Positions 40,501-57,200 of a stretch of DNA of 64,000 nucleotides are shown one piece after another. This DNA is from Salvelinus alpinus (Eukaryota; Chordata; Actinopteri; Salmoniformes; Salmonidae): NCBI RefSeq assembly GCF_045679555.1, contig NC_092087.1, positions 20,947,925 to 21,011,924 of the forward strand, in the 5' to 3' direction. Positions within the stretch are counted from its first letter, which is position 1, and each line of letters starts with the position of its first letter. A model generated the notes under the pieces. That model did not search any database, was not told the origin of the DNA, and was given only the letters and a program-made list of their open reading frames with translations. A program made the position numbers and the translations under genes.

Positions 40501-42018
40501 AATACAACCTATTCTGAGACCCTCTCACACAACCCTAATACAACCTCCCCTCAGACCCTCTCACACAGCCCTAATACAACCTCCCCTCAGACACTCTCAC
40601 ACAGCCCTAATACAACCTCCACTCAGACCCTCTCACACAGCACTAATACAACCTCCCCTCAGACCCTCTCACACAGCCCTAATACAACCTCCCCTCAGAC
40701 ACTCTCACACAGCCCTAATACAATCTCCCCACAAACCCTCTCACACAGCCCTAATACAACCTCCCCTCAGACACTCTCACACAGCCCTAATACAACCTCC
40801 CCTCAGACCCTCTCACACAGCCCTAATACAACCTCCCCTCAGACCCTCTCACACAGCCCTAATACAACCTTCCATCAGACCCTCTCACACAGCCCTAATA
40901 CAACCTCCCCTCAGACCCTCTCACACAGCCCTACTACAATCTCCCCTCAGACACTCTCACAGCCCTAATACAACCTCCCCTCAGACACTCTCACACAGCC
41001 CTAATACAACCTCCCCTCAGACCCTCTCACACAGCCCTAATACAACCTCCCATCGGACCCTCTCACACAGCCCTAATACAACCTCCCCTCAGACCCTCTC
41101 ACACAGCCCTAATACAACCTCCCCTCAGACCCTCTCACACAGCCCTAATACAACCTCCCCTCAGACACTCTCACACAGCCCTAATACAATCTCCCCTCAG
41201 ACCTTCTCACACAGCCCTAATACAACCTCCCCTCAGACACTCTCACACAGCCCTAATACATCCTCCCCTCAGACCCTCTCACACAGCCCTAATACAACCT
41301 CCCCTCAGACACTCTCACACAGCCCTAATACAACCTCCCCTCAGACCCTCTCACACAGCCCTAATACAACCTCCCCTCAGACCCTCTCACACAGCCCTAA
41401 TACAACCTCCCCTCAGACCCTCTCACACAGCCCTAATACAACCTCTCCTCAGACCCTCTCACACAGCCCTAATACAACCTATTCTGAGACCCACTCACAC
41501 AGCCCTAATACAACCTCCCCTCAGACACTCTCACACAGCCCTAATACAACCTCCCCTCAGACACTCTGACACAGCCCTAATACAACCTCCCCTCAGACAC
41601 TCTGACACAGCCCTAATACAACCTCCCCTCAGACACTCTGACACAGCCCTAATACAACCTCCCCTCAGACACTCTCACACAGCCCTAATACATCCTCCCC
41701 TCAGACCCTCTCACACAGCCCTAATACAACCTCCCCTCAGACACTCTCACACAGCCCTAATACAACCTCCCCTCAGACCCTCTCACACAGCCCTAATACA
41801 ACCTCCCCTCAGACCCTCTCACACAGCCCTAATACAACCTCCCCTCAGACCCTCTCACACAGCCCTAATACAACCTCTCCTCAGACCCTCTCACACAGCC
41901 CTAATACAACCTATTCTGAGACCCACTCACACAGCCCTAATACAACCTCCCCTCAGACACTCTCACACAGCCCTAATACAACCTCCCCTCAGACACTCTG
42001 ACACAGCCCTAATGCAAC
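37583..42018 (+). repeat. 36-bp minisatellite array, about 123 copies, 4.4 kb
   Basis: The unit is CCCTAATACAACCTCCCCTC followed by AGACCCTCTCACACAG. Variants such as CTACTCTGAGA, ACTCTGACAC and ATCGGACC mark individual units. The array has higher-order structure: a 2303-bp offset relates marks at 37801/40104, 38081/40384, 38421/40724 and 38631/40934, falling to 2301 bp after a 2-bp deletion. An 11-unit period (396 bp) and a 12-unit period (432 bp) are also seen. Early units in one frame translate as 12-residue repeats (LIQPPLRPSHTA) until a 1-bp loss breaks the frame. Confidence 0.98.
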
Positions 42019-44194
42019 TCAGAGTGGCCTCCTGAGGAACAGCAACATTAAATATTAACATAATGTGTTTAGTCGTTTTTTAAATTCAAACTGCGGGTTT
42101 GTCAGCATCTTGTGTACTCTTTCTCAAGATTCAGTCCGTGTGGAGATGTGTTCCCTGGAGATGTGTTCCTTTCAAAGGCTTTATGTAGCACTGTGCCGTT
42201 GGAATAATTTAGGTATGTTTTTCTTATGTTCTTTCTGTGTTAATATTGACAACATTTTCACTGTGATTTTTAAAAACAAATGGAGCATTATACGTGAATT
42301 TAGGTATTGCTTACTGTACCTTGAAGTGCAAAATGTATCCGTCGGAGAAGTGAAGTTTGGGTGTGTTAGGTGGGTATACGTCATTGCTGACACAAATGTT
42401 GATGCATGTGTTTCTCATAAGGCCCTGTATTTCCTCTGTCAAAATCTTTCCTTTTTATCTCAAATTACACCCATATTGAAGAATGCACAATCCTTATTTT
42501 CGATAACTGCTGTGCTTCAGAGAAAAGTAATTGTAGATGATTACAGGAACATGTAAAAACATTTTGTGGATTGTACTTTTGCTATTGTCTCAGTTTAGTT
42601 TACATGTCTGATTTCACTATTACTCCTTTAAATGAACTTGACCTTACTCTTTGAGGAATGGCATGTGTGTGCTATGTGCATCCTACCCAATTAGGCCAGA
42701 GGCTCTGGAGCAGTAGAAACTAACACTCCCACAGCATCCTCCAGGAATTGAGCCTGACACTACTGCCTCTCTTGAATCTATATTTGGGCCATGTGTGTGG
42801 ATGTGTGTCACTCAAGAGCACAGGCCCAATCTACAGTAGAGAAAGTAGAGTGAGCTCTGGGCCTGTGGGCTGCGTGTGCCAAGGCACAAAAGGAGCTCCC
42901 TCCCAGCAGGCACAGCCGTACCAACCAGGCCCTGGGCAGACATTTATGATACCTTTCAATCAGCAGCTGATTCCCATCTGAAATGACAGGTGATTTGACT
43001 CAGCCTCCAATTAATGGCCTCATTTTAACAATTAAGAGCAGGAGGAGGAAGGGAAAAGCTCATGTACTGACTACTGAATGAAGGCTGGAGGCGTAGTGAT
43101 GATCGCCTGATAGTAGAAGAACACTGCTATCTCATCATCATCACAGTCCCCCTCACCGAACGTAACTGATGCCCATGGTATCTTCCCAGGTTGGGGGGCC
43201 CTCACACTCCACCAGGTGTTGTCCCATACTGTAGGTGGGGCCCAGACCTCTGTAAGGGGTGGGTAAAGGAAATGGAGGAGGGGTAGGGAGGGAAGTTGAG
43301 TTTAGTTTAGGGTGTGGGGTCGGCAAACATGGCAGGGGATGATGGACGACATCAAACTCGCAGTGGCCCCCATCCCCTCCCCTCCTGTCCTCACAGCGTA
43401 GAGGAAATTAAAGAGCTGTGTAGCAGAAGAAGGAGGGGGAGGAGGGGGTGATTTAGAGTGTGGCGCAGGGGGATGGGGACCTGGCGCATTGGAGTTAATT
43501 ACTGAATAATGAGGAACAATTTATTGTGTTCTTGTTAGAGACATCAAAACGCTGGATGCTGCCTACAGAAAAAGCGCATGCCTCTCTCTTTATACGTCCC
43601 ACTAAATGCAGTATTTAACTTGGAGTCATTAAAGAGGCACTGCCTTGCCTCGTTCCAGTCAGCAGTGGAGAGCAGCTTCCCAGGGCTTATGAAGGAACAG
43701 CTAACACTGTCCTAACGCCAGGTACCTCCTAAGTGCCTGTCCTCTGGAGAATGTATTCAAAGAAATAATGAGAATTGCATTAGCTGCAGATCGATCTCTC
43801 CCGTATCTTTCAGGCTTCTGCTGATGAGCATGGCATAACTACTCCTATTCACCTTTCAACCCCTGCAAATCTACAGAGGCCTACTGTAAAAGGGCTTGTC
43901 ATTCCCCTCAGGGAATGCGCTTGTTGTCATGTTCATGACTGTTACGGAATCCAGATGCCTTTGGTTTTAAGTTGAAATGTCATGGAGCAGTTTTAGACAT
44001 ACTGTCATCCAGTTCGGAAAGAAAAAATATATCATAAAAAACATTTGAGAATAGCTGCTACTGTACATTGAAATCACGTCTTCCACCATATCTTGAGTAC
44101 AGTATATCATACTCATTTCAAGACAAGCTAGCTGTTAAATGGTTGTCCAATTTTCACAGAGCATAATGCATGCACCTTTATGATGTATTCTATA
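42019..44194. other. Intergenic, no gene recognised
   Basis: Includes a 163-codon open frame at 42065-42556, without family motifs and with AT-rich, non-coding-like composition. G/A-rich stretches at 43260-43460. Nothing else recognised. Confidence 0.5.
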
Positions 44195-44330
44195 GAGCAG
44201 TGGTTCCTAACTCCGGTCCTCCAGTACCCCCAACAGTACACATTTTGGTTGAAGCCCCAGACAAACACACCTCATTAAACTTGTCAAGGGGTTGATGATT
44301 AGTTGACAAGTAGAATCAGCTGTGCTTGTC
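44195..44330. repeat. Dispersed repeat fragment
   Basis: The stretch CAGTGGTTCCTAACTCCGGT, followed by CAGTACCCCCAAC and TTGATGATTAGTTGACAAG, matches a repeat common in teleosts. The matching right end is not visible. Confidence 0.55.
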
Positions 44331-44525
44331 CGTGGTGTCAGATTTGGTGTCAGATGTGGTGTGTGAGGCAGACACACTCTTTGATGTGTTAAATATGAGA
44401 TCTGACCACAGAACAAAGCAGCTGTCAGACACAGACTGTTGTCAGAGGCAATCCACGCCAATTATTATTGAGTATCTGTCATGCATGATTCAGAGGCTCC
44501 AAAGATACTGAGGAATGCCTAAGGC

Positions 44526-44733
44526 AGGATTTCCCAAACTCGGTCCTAGAACCCCGCCCCCCCCCCCCCCACGGCACACGTTTTGGTTTTTGCCCTAGCA
44601 CTCAACAGTTGATTCAAATAATCAAAGCTTGATGATGAGTTGAGTATTTGAATCAGATGTGTAGAACTAGGGCAAAAAACTAAATGTGCACCCAGGGGTG
44701 GCCCCGGGACCGAGTTTGGGAAACCCTGGTCTA
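44526..44733. mobile_element. Palindromic MITE
   Basis: Inverted ends GGATTTCCCAAACTCGGTCC and GGACCGAGTTTGGGAAACCC enclose about 170 bp with internal inverted motifs (TTTTTGCCCTAG and CTAGGGCAAAAA) and a C run near 44558-44570. Structure resembles hAT-type MITEs. Confidence 0.8.
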
Positions 44734-47531
<2,798 letters not shown>

Positions 47532-47881
47532 GCAGGTGAGCTGATGCAACTCTCACCATCAGAGAAAACACAACTGTGGTGGTATAATGAAAATGAAATG
47601 TACTTGAAGGAGCTTTAAAAAATGAATTAAACAGTCTTGACGGCCATTTCCATCCCCTGGGCTTGTGCAACTAGGTTGTATCAATAATTGCTCATTTAAA
47701 CATGCATATAATTAAAACCACTATTATTCCCAAGTTTGAATCAAGGTCCCTAAAATGTCAAGCAGTCTGCCGTTTGGAAAGGTTACTTGGCGTCTGTGTG
47801 TCTTTCCCTACATGTGTTGCCATTGTTTTCTCTTACTGGCGTGGGGTTGATCAACTTTGAAGGACAGTGGTTAACTCATGT

Positions 47882-48240
47882 TAAAGGCCCAGTGCAGTTA
47901 AAAACACCATTTTCTGGTGTTTTATATTTCCACACTATGAGGTTGGAATAATACTGTAAAATTGTGAAAATGATGGTTATGCTGTTTTAGTGTAAAAGCT
48001 GTTTGAAAAGACCGCCTGAAAGGTCAAGTTGTTTTGCAGGAAGTGAATAGGCCAATAACAAAGAGAGTTTCAAACCTCTCTGCCAATAACAGCTAGTTTT
48101 TAGGTTAGATATCCCTCTCATTAGGTTCCTCCAATAAGGCTCCCAGACAGTCCTAAATTCTTGCTAGAGAAATTGCTTTCTGCCAAGACACTTTGTTTCC
48201 AATAAAAATGGTCAAAAATAAACAATCACAGTAATTGGAC
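47882..48240. mobile_element. MITE, same family as 24160-27795
   Basis: Begins TTAAAGGCCCAGTGCAGTTA and ends CACAGTAATTGGACCTTTTA. Inside are the family's TGTGAAAATGATGGTTATGC and CTCTCTGCCAATAACAGCTA stretches. Uninterrupted here, so it gives the element's length of about 360 bp. Confidence 0.75.
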
Positions 48241-51004
48241 CTTTTACCTACTACAGTTCTGACACTGTTGGCAAAATTGACAGAGGCTTTTATTGTGTCA
48301 ATTGTCTTTCAACACTATCAAGGTACTTGGTCCCCCATTTTCTACTCACTACCCTTCCTAATTTTGATAAACGTATGGTATGACCACAATAAGGATGATT
48401 GAGGTGATTTAACTGTATTTACATCAGTGAAATGAAGCATTTATTGACCTGTTGAAAGTTAAATGATTTTAAATAATAGATTTTGTCCACACTTCATTGA
48501 CACAATAGGTCCTGTAGACCTACTGTTGTAAGAGCCTTAGCTCCATTTATAAAGGCTATACATTTCATTTTCAAATATCTCACTCACTAGACTAGGGCTG
48601 AAGCATGATAAAATACATCAATAAAAGGGTATTGATGTTGTCAAATGTTAATATGCCATCTATAAACCCTGACGTACTCTCTCACCCAGATACAGGCTGT
48701 GCTCCGCTCTGTGTTGTCTCCTCCTGTTGTCGCATCGACCCAGGGCTACTCACAATTTGCTTCTGCTGTAAAATGTTGCATTCCAGGACAAACATGGACA
48801 TTAATCAAAGTTGATTTGAAGTGCGAGGGCACAAGTGCTTTTGTGCTGAAGAACTCTTTAGCACAACACCGGCATGTTCGCGGGCCCCGCTCCTGAGCGT
48901 AATTGCAGCACAAGGAGGTCATAAATAATGTATTCAAGATCACTTACACCTCATGAAGCAAGCCATAGGTTTGGAGAGATCACATTTTCAGCTCAAAATA
49001 CTAGATTTGGCTCTTGTGGTTGCGCTTTCCAGGGAAAACAAGATCTTCAAAAAGGGCTTTGAAACCGTTTAGAGCAATACAAAACATAATAACATCAAAA
49101 CAGTTTAGACTGAATTATGAAGTGAATAAACTCCTGACTAAAGTGAGGTGTTGTAGGCAGCAGTACAGAGGATGGAGTTTAACATGTTGCTGTGGATGCT
49201 ACAATAGTTATGCCTTAAAAACTATAGGCTACACTTTAATGAATTGACAAAATGATACACCTACTGTATGTATGACCCCAGTCGACCTGCGTTTAGGTAC
49301 AACTAATGGAAAAACACAATAGAAGTTGTTACCTGACATGTAAATGTTTGTCTTTAGTTAAGATTAAGAGAGTAGATTACAATCAGAACAGTTATTACAA
49401 TTCCCAACATAAACTGTGTAGATACCTGCATAACAATTACTGTGAACCTTGACAATTACTCACCTCTTGGCAAGCAGTAGCAACAGATTAATTAATTAAT
49501 TAAAATGTCATTACATTTTTCATACATTGGAAATGTAACTATTTCAGTTTCATTTTAATTGAAAGTACTGTACATTGCGCTTGTTCAACATTTCAACACA
49601 GATTCATTCCCATGTCGAGCTGTTTGCACACTAGAATTGCAGATGTCTTTTCAATCCTAATTTCCTCACATAAACATATAGCAGACCCTTTGTTATTACC
49701 CTCGGATAATGGCAAATAATGTTCTTGATAACCCCACATTCAAACAGTGATTATCCTGTATACTGAAAGGTGGAGAACAGCAAATATCTGTAGCTCCCCA
49801 TCTCTAGACTGCCCCCTTGTGGCCATCTGACGAAATGCCTAACTAATATTCTACCCTCGTTATATTAAGATGTTTATTAGGTCATTCTGGATACATTTTT
49901 ACATTCACTGCTTACAGAAATCAAATTTCTGATATTGTCGTGTGAGGAAGTTGTGTCTATCTACCATGCAGGTTTGGTTTGTCTTCTACATTAAATCCAA
50001 CTGAAATGCAGAGCTCGTCAGATCTTTCCATATCTAAACGGGATCCTCTCACTCACTAGCCCCGTTAATAAGGGACCCCATTATGTAAATCTGAGTATGA
50101 CCAATAATAGTGAGAAGTTGCTCACACAAACAAGCACTGTCTCATTGCATGGATGGTGCTAATTGGACACTCCTTTGGTATAATTGCAGTGACTAAGGCC
50201 GTGCCCTCAGCTAACCTCTCCTTTAAGCATTGTTTTGCAGCACATAAACAGTACAGGGAGCAATTAAGATGTGGATTGTAAGCACCACTTGGGGGACCAA
50301 TCAGCAAAACCATGAGAGAAGAGCTGAAGGAGGGGGGTACGCTAGGGTACCCGGAGAAACACAACCATCCCAGGACTGTCAAACAGGGAGGTATTACACA
50401 TTTATATGCATAGAATGTCTAGTTAGCTTTGAAACCATATTTATGTGTTCAGTATGTAGTCCCCATAAGGAAAGGATTAGTTACAATATTAAGTTTGATA
50501 GTGTTTATTTTAGAAAGAGACTGTATTTCGTACAGTTGTCATACACATCTCAGCACTTTCTACTATGCCCAACCCATCTTTTGCAATCTAATATCCAGTA
50601 CGTACTGCACTTGCACAGTAGAAAGCAGCATGCATTCAGTGTATTAAAATCTTGAACTATGAACCCGTTTCAAGTACTTTTCACTTATGAAACAAATACC
50701 TCTGATGGGGCCAATGGTGTCAAAACCTGTTTATAAGATTCACTCACAGATTCCAGCGTGAAAAATGTTCCTTTATAAAAACACAGATGTCCAAAGGATT
50801 TGCAACAAAGTGTGCATTTCTGTCAAGAAAATTAACAGGGATATAAAAGCACAATTGTGTCGAAATAAATGTCCCTTTTATGTGAAGACTACTGTATGAA
50901 ACTGTAAAATAATCTCCAATCTGACATAATGGTAAACCAGGGAGGTAATCACTGATCTAATCTTTATGTTATCCTATTCTCCCTGTGGAGATCAGTCACA
51001 GTGG
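48241..51004. other. Intergenic, nothing recognised
   Basis: Only short frames without motifs. No repeat termini identified. Confidence 0.5.
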
Positions 51005-51175
51005 TTGCCACAGGAGGCTGATGAGGGGAGGACGGCTCATAATAATGGCTGGCATGGAGAGTGGAAATCAAACACATGGAAGCCAAGTGTTCCATATCAT
51101 TCCATTCCAGCCCTTACTATGAGTCCGTCTCTCTAATTAATGTGCCACCAGCCACCTGCGGTGGGTGTCTATTCC
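51005..51175. mobile_element. Palindromic MITE at the MT-Ox 3' end
   Basis: The left half (GCCACAGGAGGCTGATGAGG) and right half (CCACCAGCCACCTGCGG) are imperfect inverted ends, with an inner AACACATGGAAGCCAAGTGT palindrome. It is a decayed member of a very common salmonid MITE. It starts 45 bp downstream of the MT-Ox stop, so the 3' UTR probably runs into it. Confidence 0.65.
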
Positions 51176-51219
51176 CAAGAGTGAACCAAGAGTGGGAAAA
51201 ATTAAGCTTCTCCCTCTCT

Positions 51220-54200
51220 CTACCACAGACTTTGCCCACCCTCTATGACTAAGTTATGCCCTGTCATGTAGTCGGAGGCGTCAGATGCCAAGTAGACCAC
51301 TGCAGCTTGCAGGTCTGTCACTAGAGCCAGTCGTCCAGCAGGGATATCTGACAGCCAGCGCTTCACCAGGGGCCTCAAACTCTCCGAGTGGATGAGAGGG
51401 GTGTCAACAATCCCCCTGAAAAGAAAAAGTGAGACAGAGATGGAGGGAAAGAGAATTCAGAGACATCAGACTTCAAAGCCAGGAGTGACAGCAGTGTGGC
51501 GTTTCAGAGCCACCACTTGGGTAACCAAAATAAAATAATAAATAAACCCAATTACCCTTCAGAAAAAGGGTACATCTCTGATGATATTTACAGTGGGACG
51601 CGTGGTGTTAAATGACTGGCACGTCGCAGGAAGCGCCACCGGGTACGACAGGACCCTAGGTGTAATTTGCCTTCAGGAGCCTGTACATTATCACTTTCTC
51701 TGTCTCCCTGATTCCTGCCTGATATGTGCTTTAGCTGGTTTGATTCTCAGGCATAGTGCTTGAGTGGCATTTAAAGGAAACAGGTGTGTTGGTACTGTAG
51801 TGATTTCCTCATCTGATTTCCTCCTCTGAGACTTAGGTACTTTCATGTTTAGACAATGCTTGTGTCAGCATTAATCTATCATGACCAATGATTTTCTCTC
51901 CACCTATTGAAATATATAATTTGGATAAATGTGTCAACACAGCTGTGTCTAATGTGAGACGACTTCAGGCTTTTCACACAATCATTATGAAAGTAACTAA
52001 AAGCTTCACGGTCGACTCTCATCTTTAGCCCGTACCCAACATGTTAGGCATACAGTATTCCTGGCTGTGCCTTGATACAAATTCCAACATTTGGATAGAT
52101 TAGCGGCTCCAAGAAGCATGTGACACCTTGGTTAACATATTCCACCTCAATTATATTTCTCTTCAGCGCCCTGTTATCTGGAACCTTTCCTGGCAATCAG
52201 AGGTGCTGTTTTCCCTCAGCCAATTTTCTAGATAATGCAGCTTATCACCGGTGCGGCTAAAGTTGCCAATGAAATCAGGCTGCAGTCAACCTCGCACTCG
52301 CTAATTGTGTCCCTTTTTTATGCATATTTACTGACTGTCACTTCTAAGAAATCAGCGCCCCATTGAGACAGCCAGTTAGAAGGGGGAAAGAATTGCTTCT
52401 TTGCAAATTAAAATTAGCAAACAAGCTGCCGATAAATAAAGCAGAGTGGGCGCTTTGTTCTGGGTGTGGTGACGGGCCCCGCATGCCGAGCCACCGGACA
52501 GATTTGCTGGGGCTAAGGGATGCTCGACTTAACACACAAATACACAGCGCAGCGAAGAGTGTTCCTCTGTTCTCTTCTTCCCGCCACAGCTTCACAGACA
52601 ACTAGATACAAACAATGTGCTATTGTTGTGGAGACACTTGGAGTGAGGATGCTCATTTGATTCCCTAATTGAATATAACAATTAGAGCAAGTGTTTGGTT
52701 CATTCCTCCCTAAAGACACCATCTAATTAAGGCTGAGCACATTGTTTGAGGGCTTAAATGGGTGCCTCATTCTCAAATTGAACTTTTACAATGGAGGAAA
52801 AAACTCAATCGCTTCTCATCATTACTGTTCTTGGCAGCTCAACAAATAGCAATACATACTGAACAAAAGTGTAAAGTTTCATGTTTCATGAGGTGAAATA
52901 AAAGATCCCAGAAATGTTCCATATGCACAGAAAGCTTTTCTCTTTTGGTCACAAAATTGTTAACATCCCTATTAGTGAGCATTTCTTCTTTGCCAAAATA
53001 ATCCATCCACCTGACAGGTGTGGCATATCAAGAAGCTGATTAAACAGCATGATCATTACACAGGTGCACCTGGTGTTGGGGACAAAAGGCCACTCTAAAA
53101 TGTGCAGTTTGGTCACACAACACAATGCCACAGATATATCATGTTTTGAGGGAGTGTGCAATTGGCATGCTGACTGCAGGAATGTCCACCAGAGATGTTG
53201 CTAGAAAATTGAATGTTCATTTATCTACCATATGCTGCCTCCAACGTCGTTTTAGAGAATTTGGCAGTACGTCCAACCGGCTTCAGAACCGCAGACCATG
53301 TGTAACCACGCCAGCCCAGGACCTCCACAACCGGCTTCTTCACCTGTCTGAGACCAGCCACCTCGACAGCTGATGAAACTGAGGAGTATTTCTGTCTGTA
53401 ATAAAGCCCTTTTGTAGGGAAAAACTCATTCTGATTGGCTGGGCCTGGCTCCCCAGTGGGTGGGCCTTGCTCCCATGTGGGTGGGCCTATGCCTGCCAAG
53501 GCTCACCCATGTTTGCACCCCTGTCCAGTCATGTGAAATCCAGAGATTAGGGCCTAATTTATTTATTTAAATTGACTGATTTCCTTATATGAACTGTAAC
53601 TCAGTAAAATGGTTTAAATTGTTGAATGTTGCATTTATATTTTTGTTCAGAATAGATGGGCTTGAAGTCCATGGACATTTTGTATGTGTACATTCTTAAA
53701 TCAAAGTTAGGATTGAAATTTTAAAAAGTATTTGTGATGTGTGAACTGTTGTGGCATGGTGATACAGATAAGATCTGACATTGACACTATAGGCCTATTC
53801 TGAAGCCAGGCCATTTAATAAAACGAACATTTGGGACACAAACTTACGGTGAGATGCAGTTAACTCGGACCCCTCTGTCGATCCACTCTGTGCCAAGTGT
53901 CTGTGTCAGTTTGACCACTCCTGCCTTTGAGGTGTTGTAGGCAAGCTGCTTCTGTGGATGGGGCACTGCAGAGGGGACAAATCAAGTCAAGTAGTATTGG
54001 TCCAACTACACCTGCATAGGTTTTTGTATTTAAAAAAAAAATCTGTATTGTTGTCGATCACTTGCTTTAAACTAAACTTGAACTAATTAAAACACATACT
54101 TCAGAGAGTTTTTATACATCTGGACTTATTCCACATTTCATTGTGTTACAGGCTGAATAAAAAATGTATTAAATACATTTTTGCAAATGCTGTTTTTGCA

Positions 54201-57200
54201 AATGACCCTCACTCATCGACACACAATGCACCATAATGAAAAAGTAAAAACATGTTTTTAGAAATGTTAGCAAATGTTAGCAAATTTATTGAAAATTAAA
54301 TACAAAAATATCTAATTTACATAAGTATTCACAGCCTTTTGCTATGACACACCACATTTTGCTCAGGTGCATCCAATTTCCTTTGATCATCTTCGAGATG
54401 TCACAACAACTTGATTGGAGTCCACCTGTGGCCAATTCAATTGTTTGGACATGATTTAGAAAGGAACACACCTGTCTATATAAGGTCCCACAGTTGGCAG
54501 TGTACACTATATATATACAAAAGTATGTGACAATCCCTTCAAATGAGTGGATTCGGCTATTTCAGCCACACCCATTGCTGACAGGTGTATAAAATCAAGC
54601 ACACAGCCATGCAATCTCCATAGACAAACATTGGTAGTAGATAAGCCTTACTGAAGAGCTCAATGACTTTCAACGTGGCACCGTCATAGGATGCCACCTT
54701 TCCAACAAGTCAGTTCGTTAAATTTCTTCCTTGCTAGAGCTGCCCTGGCTGGTCAACTGTAAGTGCTGTTTTTGCAAAGTGTAAACGTCTAGGAGCAACA
54801 ATAGCTCAGCTGTGAAGTGGTAGGCCATACAAGCTCAAGGAACGGGACTGCAGAGTCCTTAAGCGCGTAAAAATTGTCTCACTACCAAGCTCCAAACTGC
54901 CCCTGGAAGCAACATCAGCACCAGAACTGTTCGTCGGGAGCTTCATGAAATGGGTTTCCATGGCCGAGCAGCCGCACACAAGCCTAAGATCACCATGCGC
55001 AATGCCAAGCGTCGGCTGGAGTGGTGTAAAGCTCGCCACCATTGGACTCTGGAGCAGTGGAAACGCATTCTCAGGAGTGATTAATCACGCTTCACCATCT
55101 AGCAGTCCGACGGACAAATCTGTGTCAGAGCAGAAACTATACCATGAATTGTGTTGAGGCATATATCTGGGGAAGGGTATAAAACAAATACTAGTGTTGA
55201 AAGTTTCCTAAAGCACAGTGGTCTCCATCATTGGGAAATTAAAAAAATATGGAACTACGCAGACTCTGCCTAGAGCTGGCCGTCCAATCAAACTGAGCAA
55301 CTGGGCAAGAAGGAACTTGGGAGGTGATCAAGAACCCAATGACCACTCTGACAGAACTACAGAGTTCGTTGGCTGAGATGGGAGAGCCTGTCAGAAGGAC
55401 AACAGTCTCTAAAGCACTTCACCAATCAGGGCTTTATGGGAGAAAGGCCAGACAGAAGCTACTCCTGAAAAAAATATACGACAGCCGCGCCTGGAGTTTG
55501 CAAAAATGCACGTGAAAGACAGAGCACAAGGCAAAAGATTCTGTGGCCTGATGAGACAAAAATGTAACTCTTTGGCCTGAATTCAAAGCACTGGAGAAAA
55601 CCAGGCACAACAGACAATTCCTTGATTAGAAGCTGCTTCAGAGTGAAACGACTTTAGACTAGGGAGAAGATTTACGTTCCAACAGGACAATGACCCCAAG
55701 CATACAGCTAAAGCAACGCTGGAATGGCTTCAGAACAAGAAAGTGAAAGTTCTTGAACGGCCCAGCCAAAGCCCAGACTTGAATCCTAAGACTTGAAGAT
55801 TGCTGTTCACCGCCTCTCCCCATCTAACTTAACAGAGCTTGAGAAAATCTGCAAGAAAGAACGGGAGAAAATCCCCAAATCCAGTTTATACAGACATACC
55901 CGAGACTACACGAAGTGTAATCACCATCAAAGTTGCTTCAACAAAGTATTGACTCAGGGGTGTGAATAATTATGTAAATGTTTTCATTTTCAATTAAATT
56001 TGCTAACATTTCTAAAAACATGTTTTCACTTTGTCATTATAGGTTATTGTGTGTAGATGGGTGGGGGAAAAATCAATTTCATCCATTTTGAATTCAGGCT
56101 GTAACACAACAAAATGTGGAATAACCATATAAACTGCACTCAATGTCCAAAAGACAAACCGTACCGCTCTAATAACCATGAAACACACACTACAATGTAG
56201 ACTTTTTACCTTTATTTAACTAGGCAAGTCAGTTAAGAACAAATTCTTATTTACAATGACGGCCTACTCCGGACGACGCTGGGCCAATTGTGCACCGCCC
56301 TATGGAACTACCAATCACGTCCGGATGTGATACAGCCTGGATACGAACCAGAGACTGTAGTGACGCCTCTTGCACTAAGATGCAGTACCTTAGACCGCTG
56401 CGCCACTCGAGTACCCCTGCATATTATTCATTCTATCCATTTCAATCATAACTCAGCACCCTGGTTTCTACTGCATGCTACATGAAAACACCTCCATTAG
56501 GTACTTGGGACCCCGTGGATAAAGCCATGTCAAAATAATTGCTTGTAATGTCCAGTTACGCACCATCTTCAGCAACAAACCATTTGTTTGCCTTGACCAT
56601 CACAGATGCTGCACACTGCATGGGATGCTTGGACAGTGGCTAATTTCCCTCTGGTTGATTAATTATCACAGGGAAGCCTCCAAGTTACATACAACTTTAG
56701 TAGTTAACCTCGTCGCCCCTTGATCTCACTGCCAAATTGCTTCGGTCGGAACAGAGATGATAAATATGACACAGCTGCAGAGAGGCAGGGGCTGGTCCTG
56801 GGGAGACAGAGTGGATAGGAGATTCACGGTCCCTCGTTTGTTTAGAAAGGAATAGAGCTGATGTGAGGAGAGAAGAGGATGGAGGATGCTTCCATGATGG
56901 AGTGAGGAGGCGGTGCAGGCCCTTGGGTAGGACCCCAGCCTTGGAGGAGAGGAGGAGCACGTGAGGAGGAGCAAAGCCCAGGGCTTACACCCAGACTGAA
57001 GGTGAAAGCCGATTTATCAGGACAGGAAACACAGCTAAAAAAGCCTAACAGTGCTAATCCTCACTGAAGACCTGATGATACAGCTCCAAAATACCGTTCA
57101 AAACAGGCCTTCATCCTTCAAATAAACCTGCATTGATGTTTTCCGTCTTTAAGAGCAGTAATCCTTAGAGGGAGAAAGAGAGCACTGTCTAAAACCCTCT

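Larger units (their letters stand above)
54120..56126 (+). mobile_element. Tc1/mariner element in MT-Ox intron 9, with nested fragment
   Basis: Inverted ends TTATTCCACATTTCATTGTG and CACAACAAAATGTGGAATAA lie about 2 kb apart. Interior leader sequence (ACACACCTGTCTATATAAGG) matches the Tc1 at 8455-11957. A second Tc1 fragment interrupts it at 54505-55128. Confidence 0.88.

Noticed and set aside
37583-42018. Regular repeats resembling a CRISPR array
   Set aside because: Units are directly adjacent with no unique spacers, and the genome is vertebrate.
42065-42556. 163-codon open frame on plus
   Set aside because: No domain, AT-rich random-like composition, no splice context, and it starts right after the minisatellite; probably chance.
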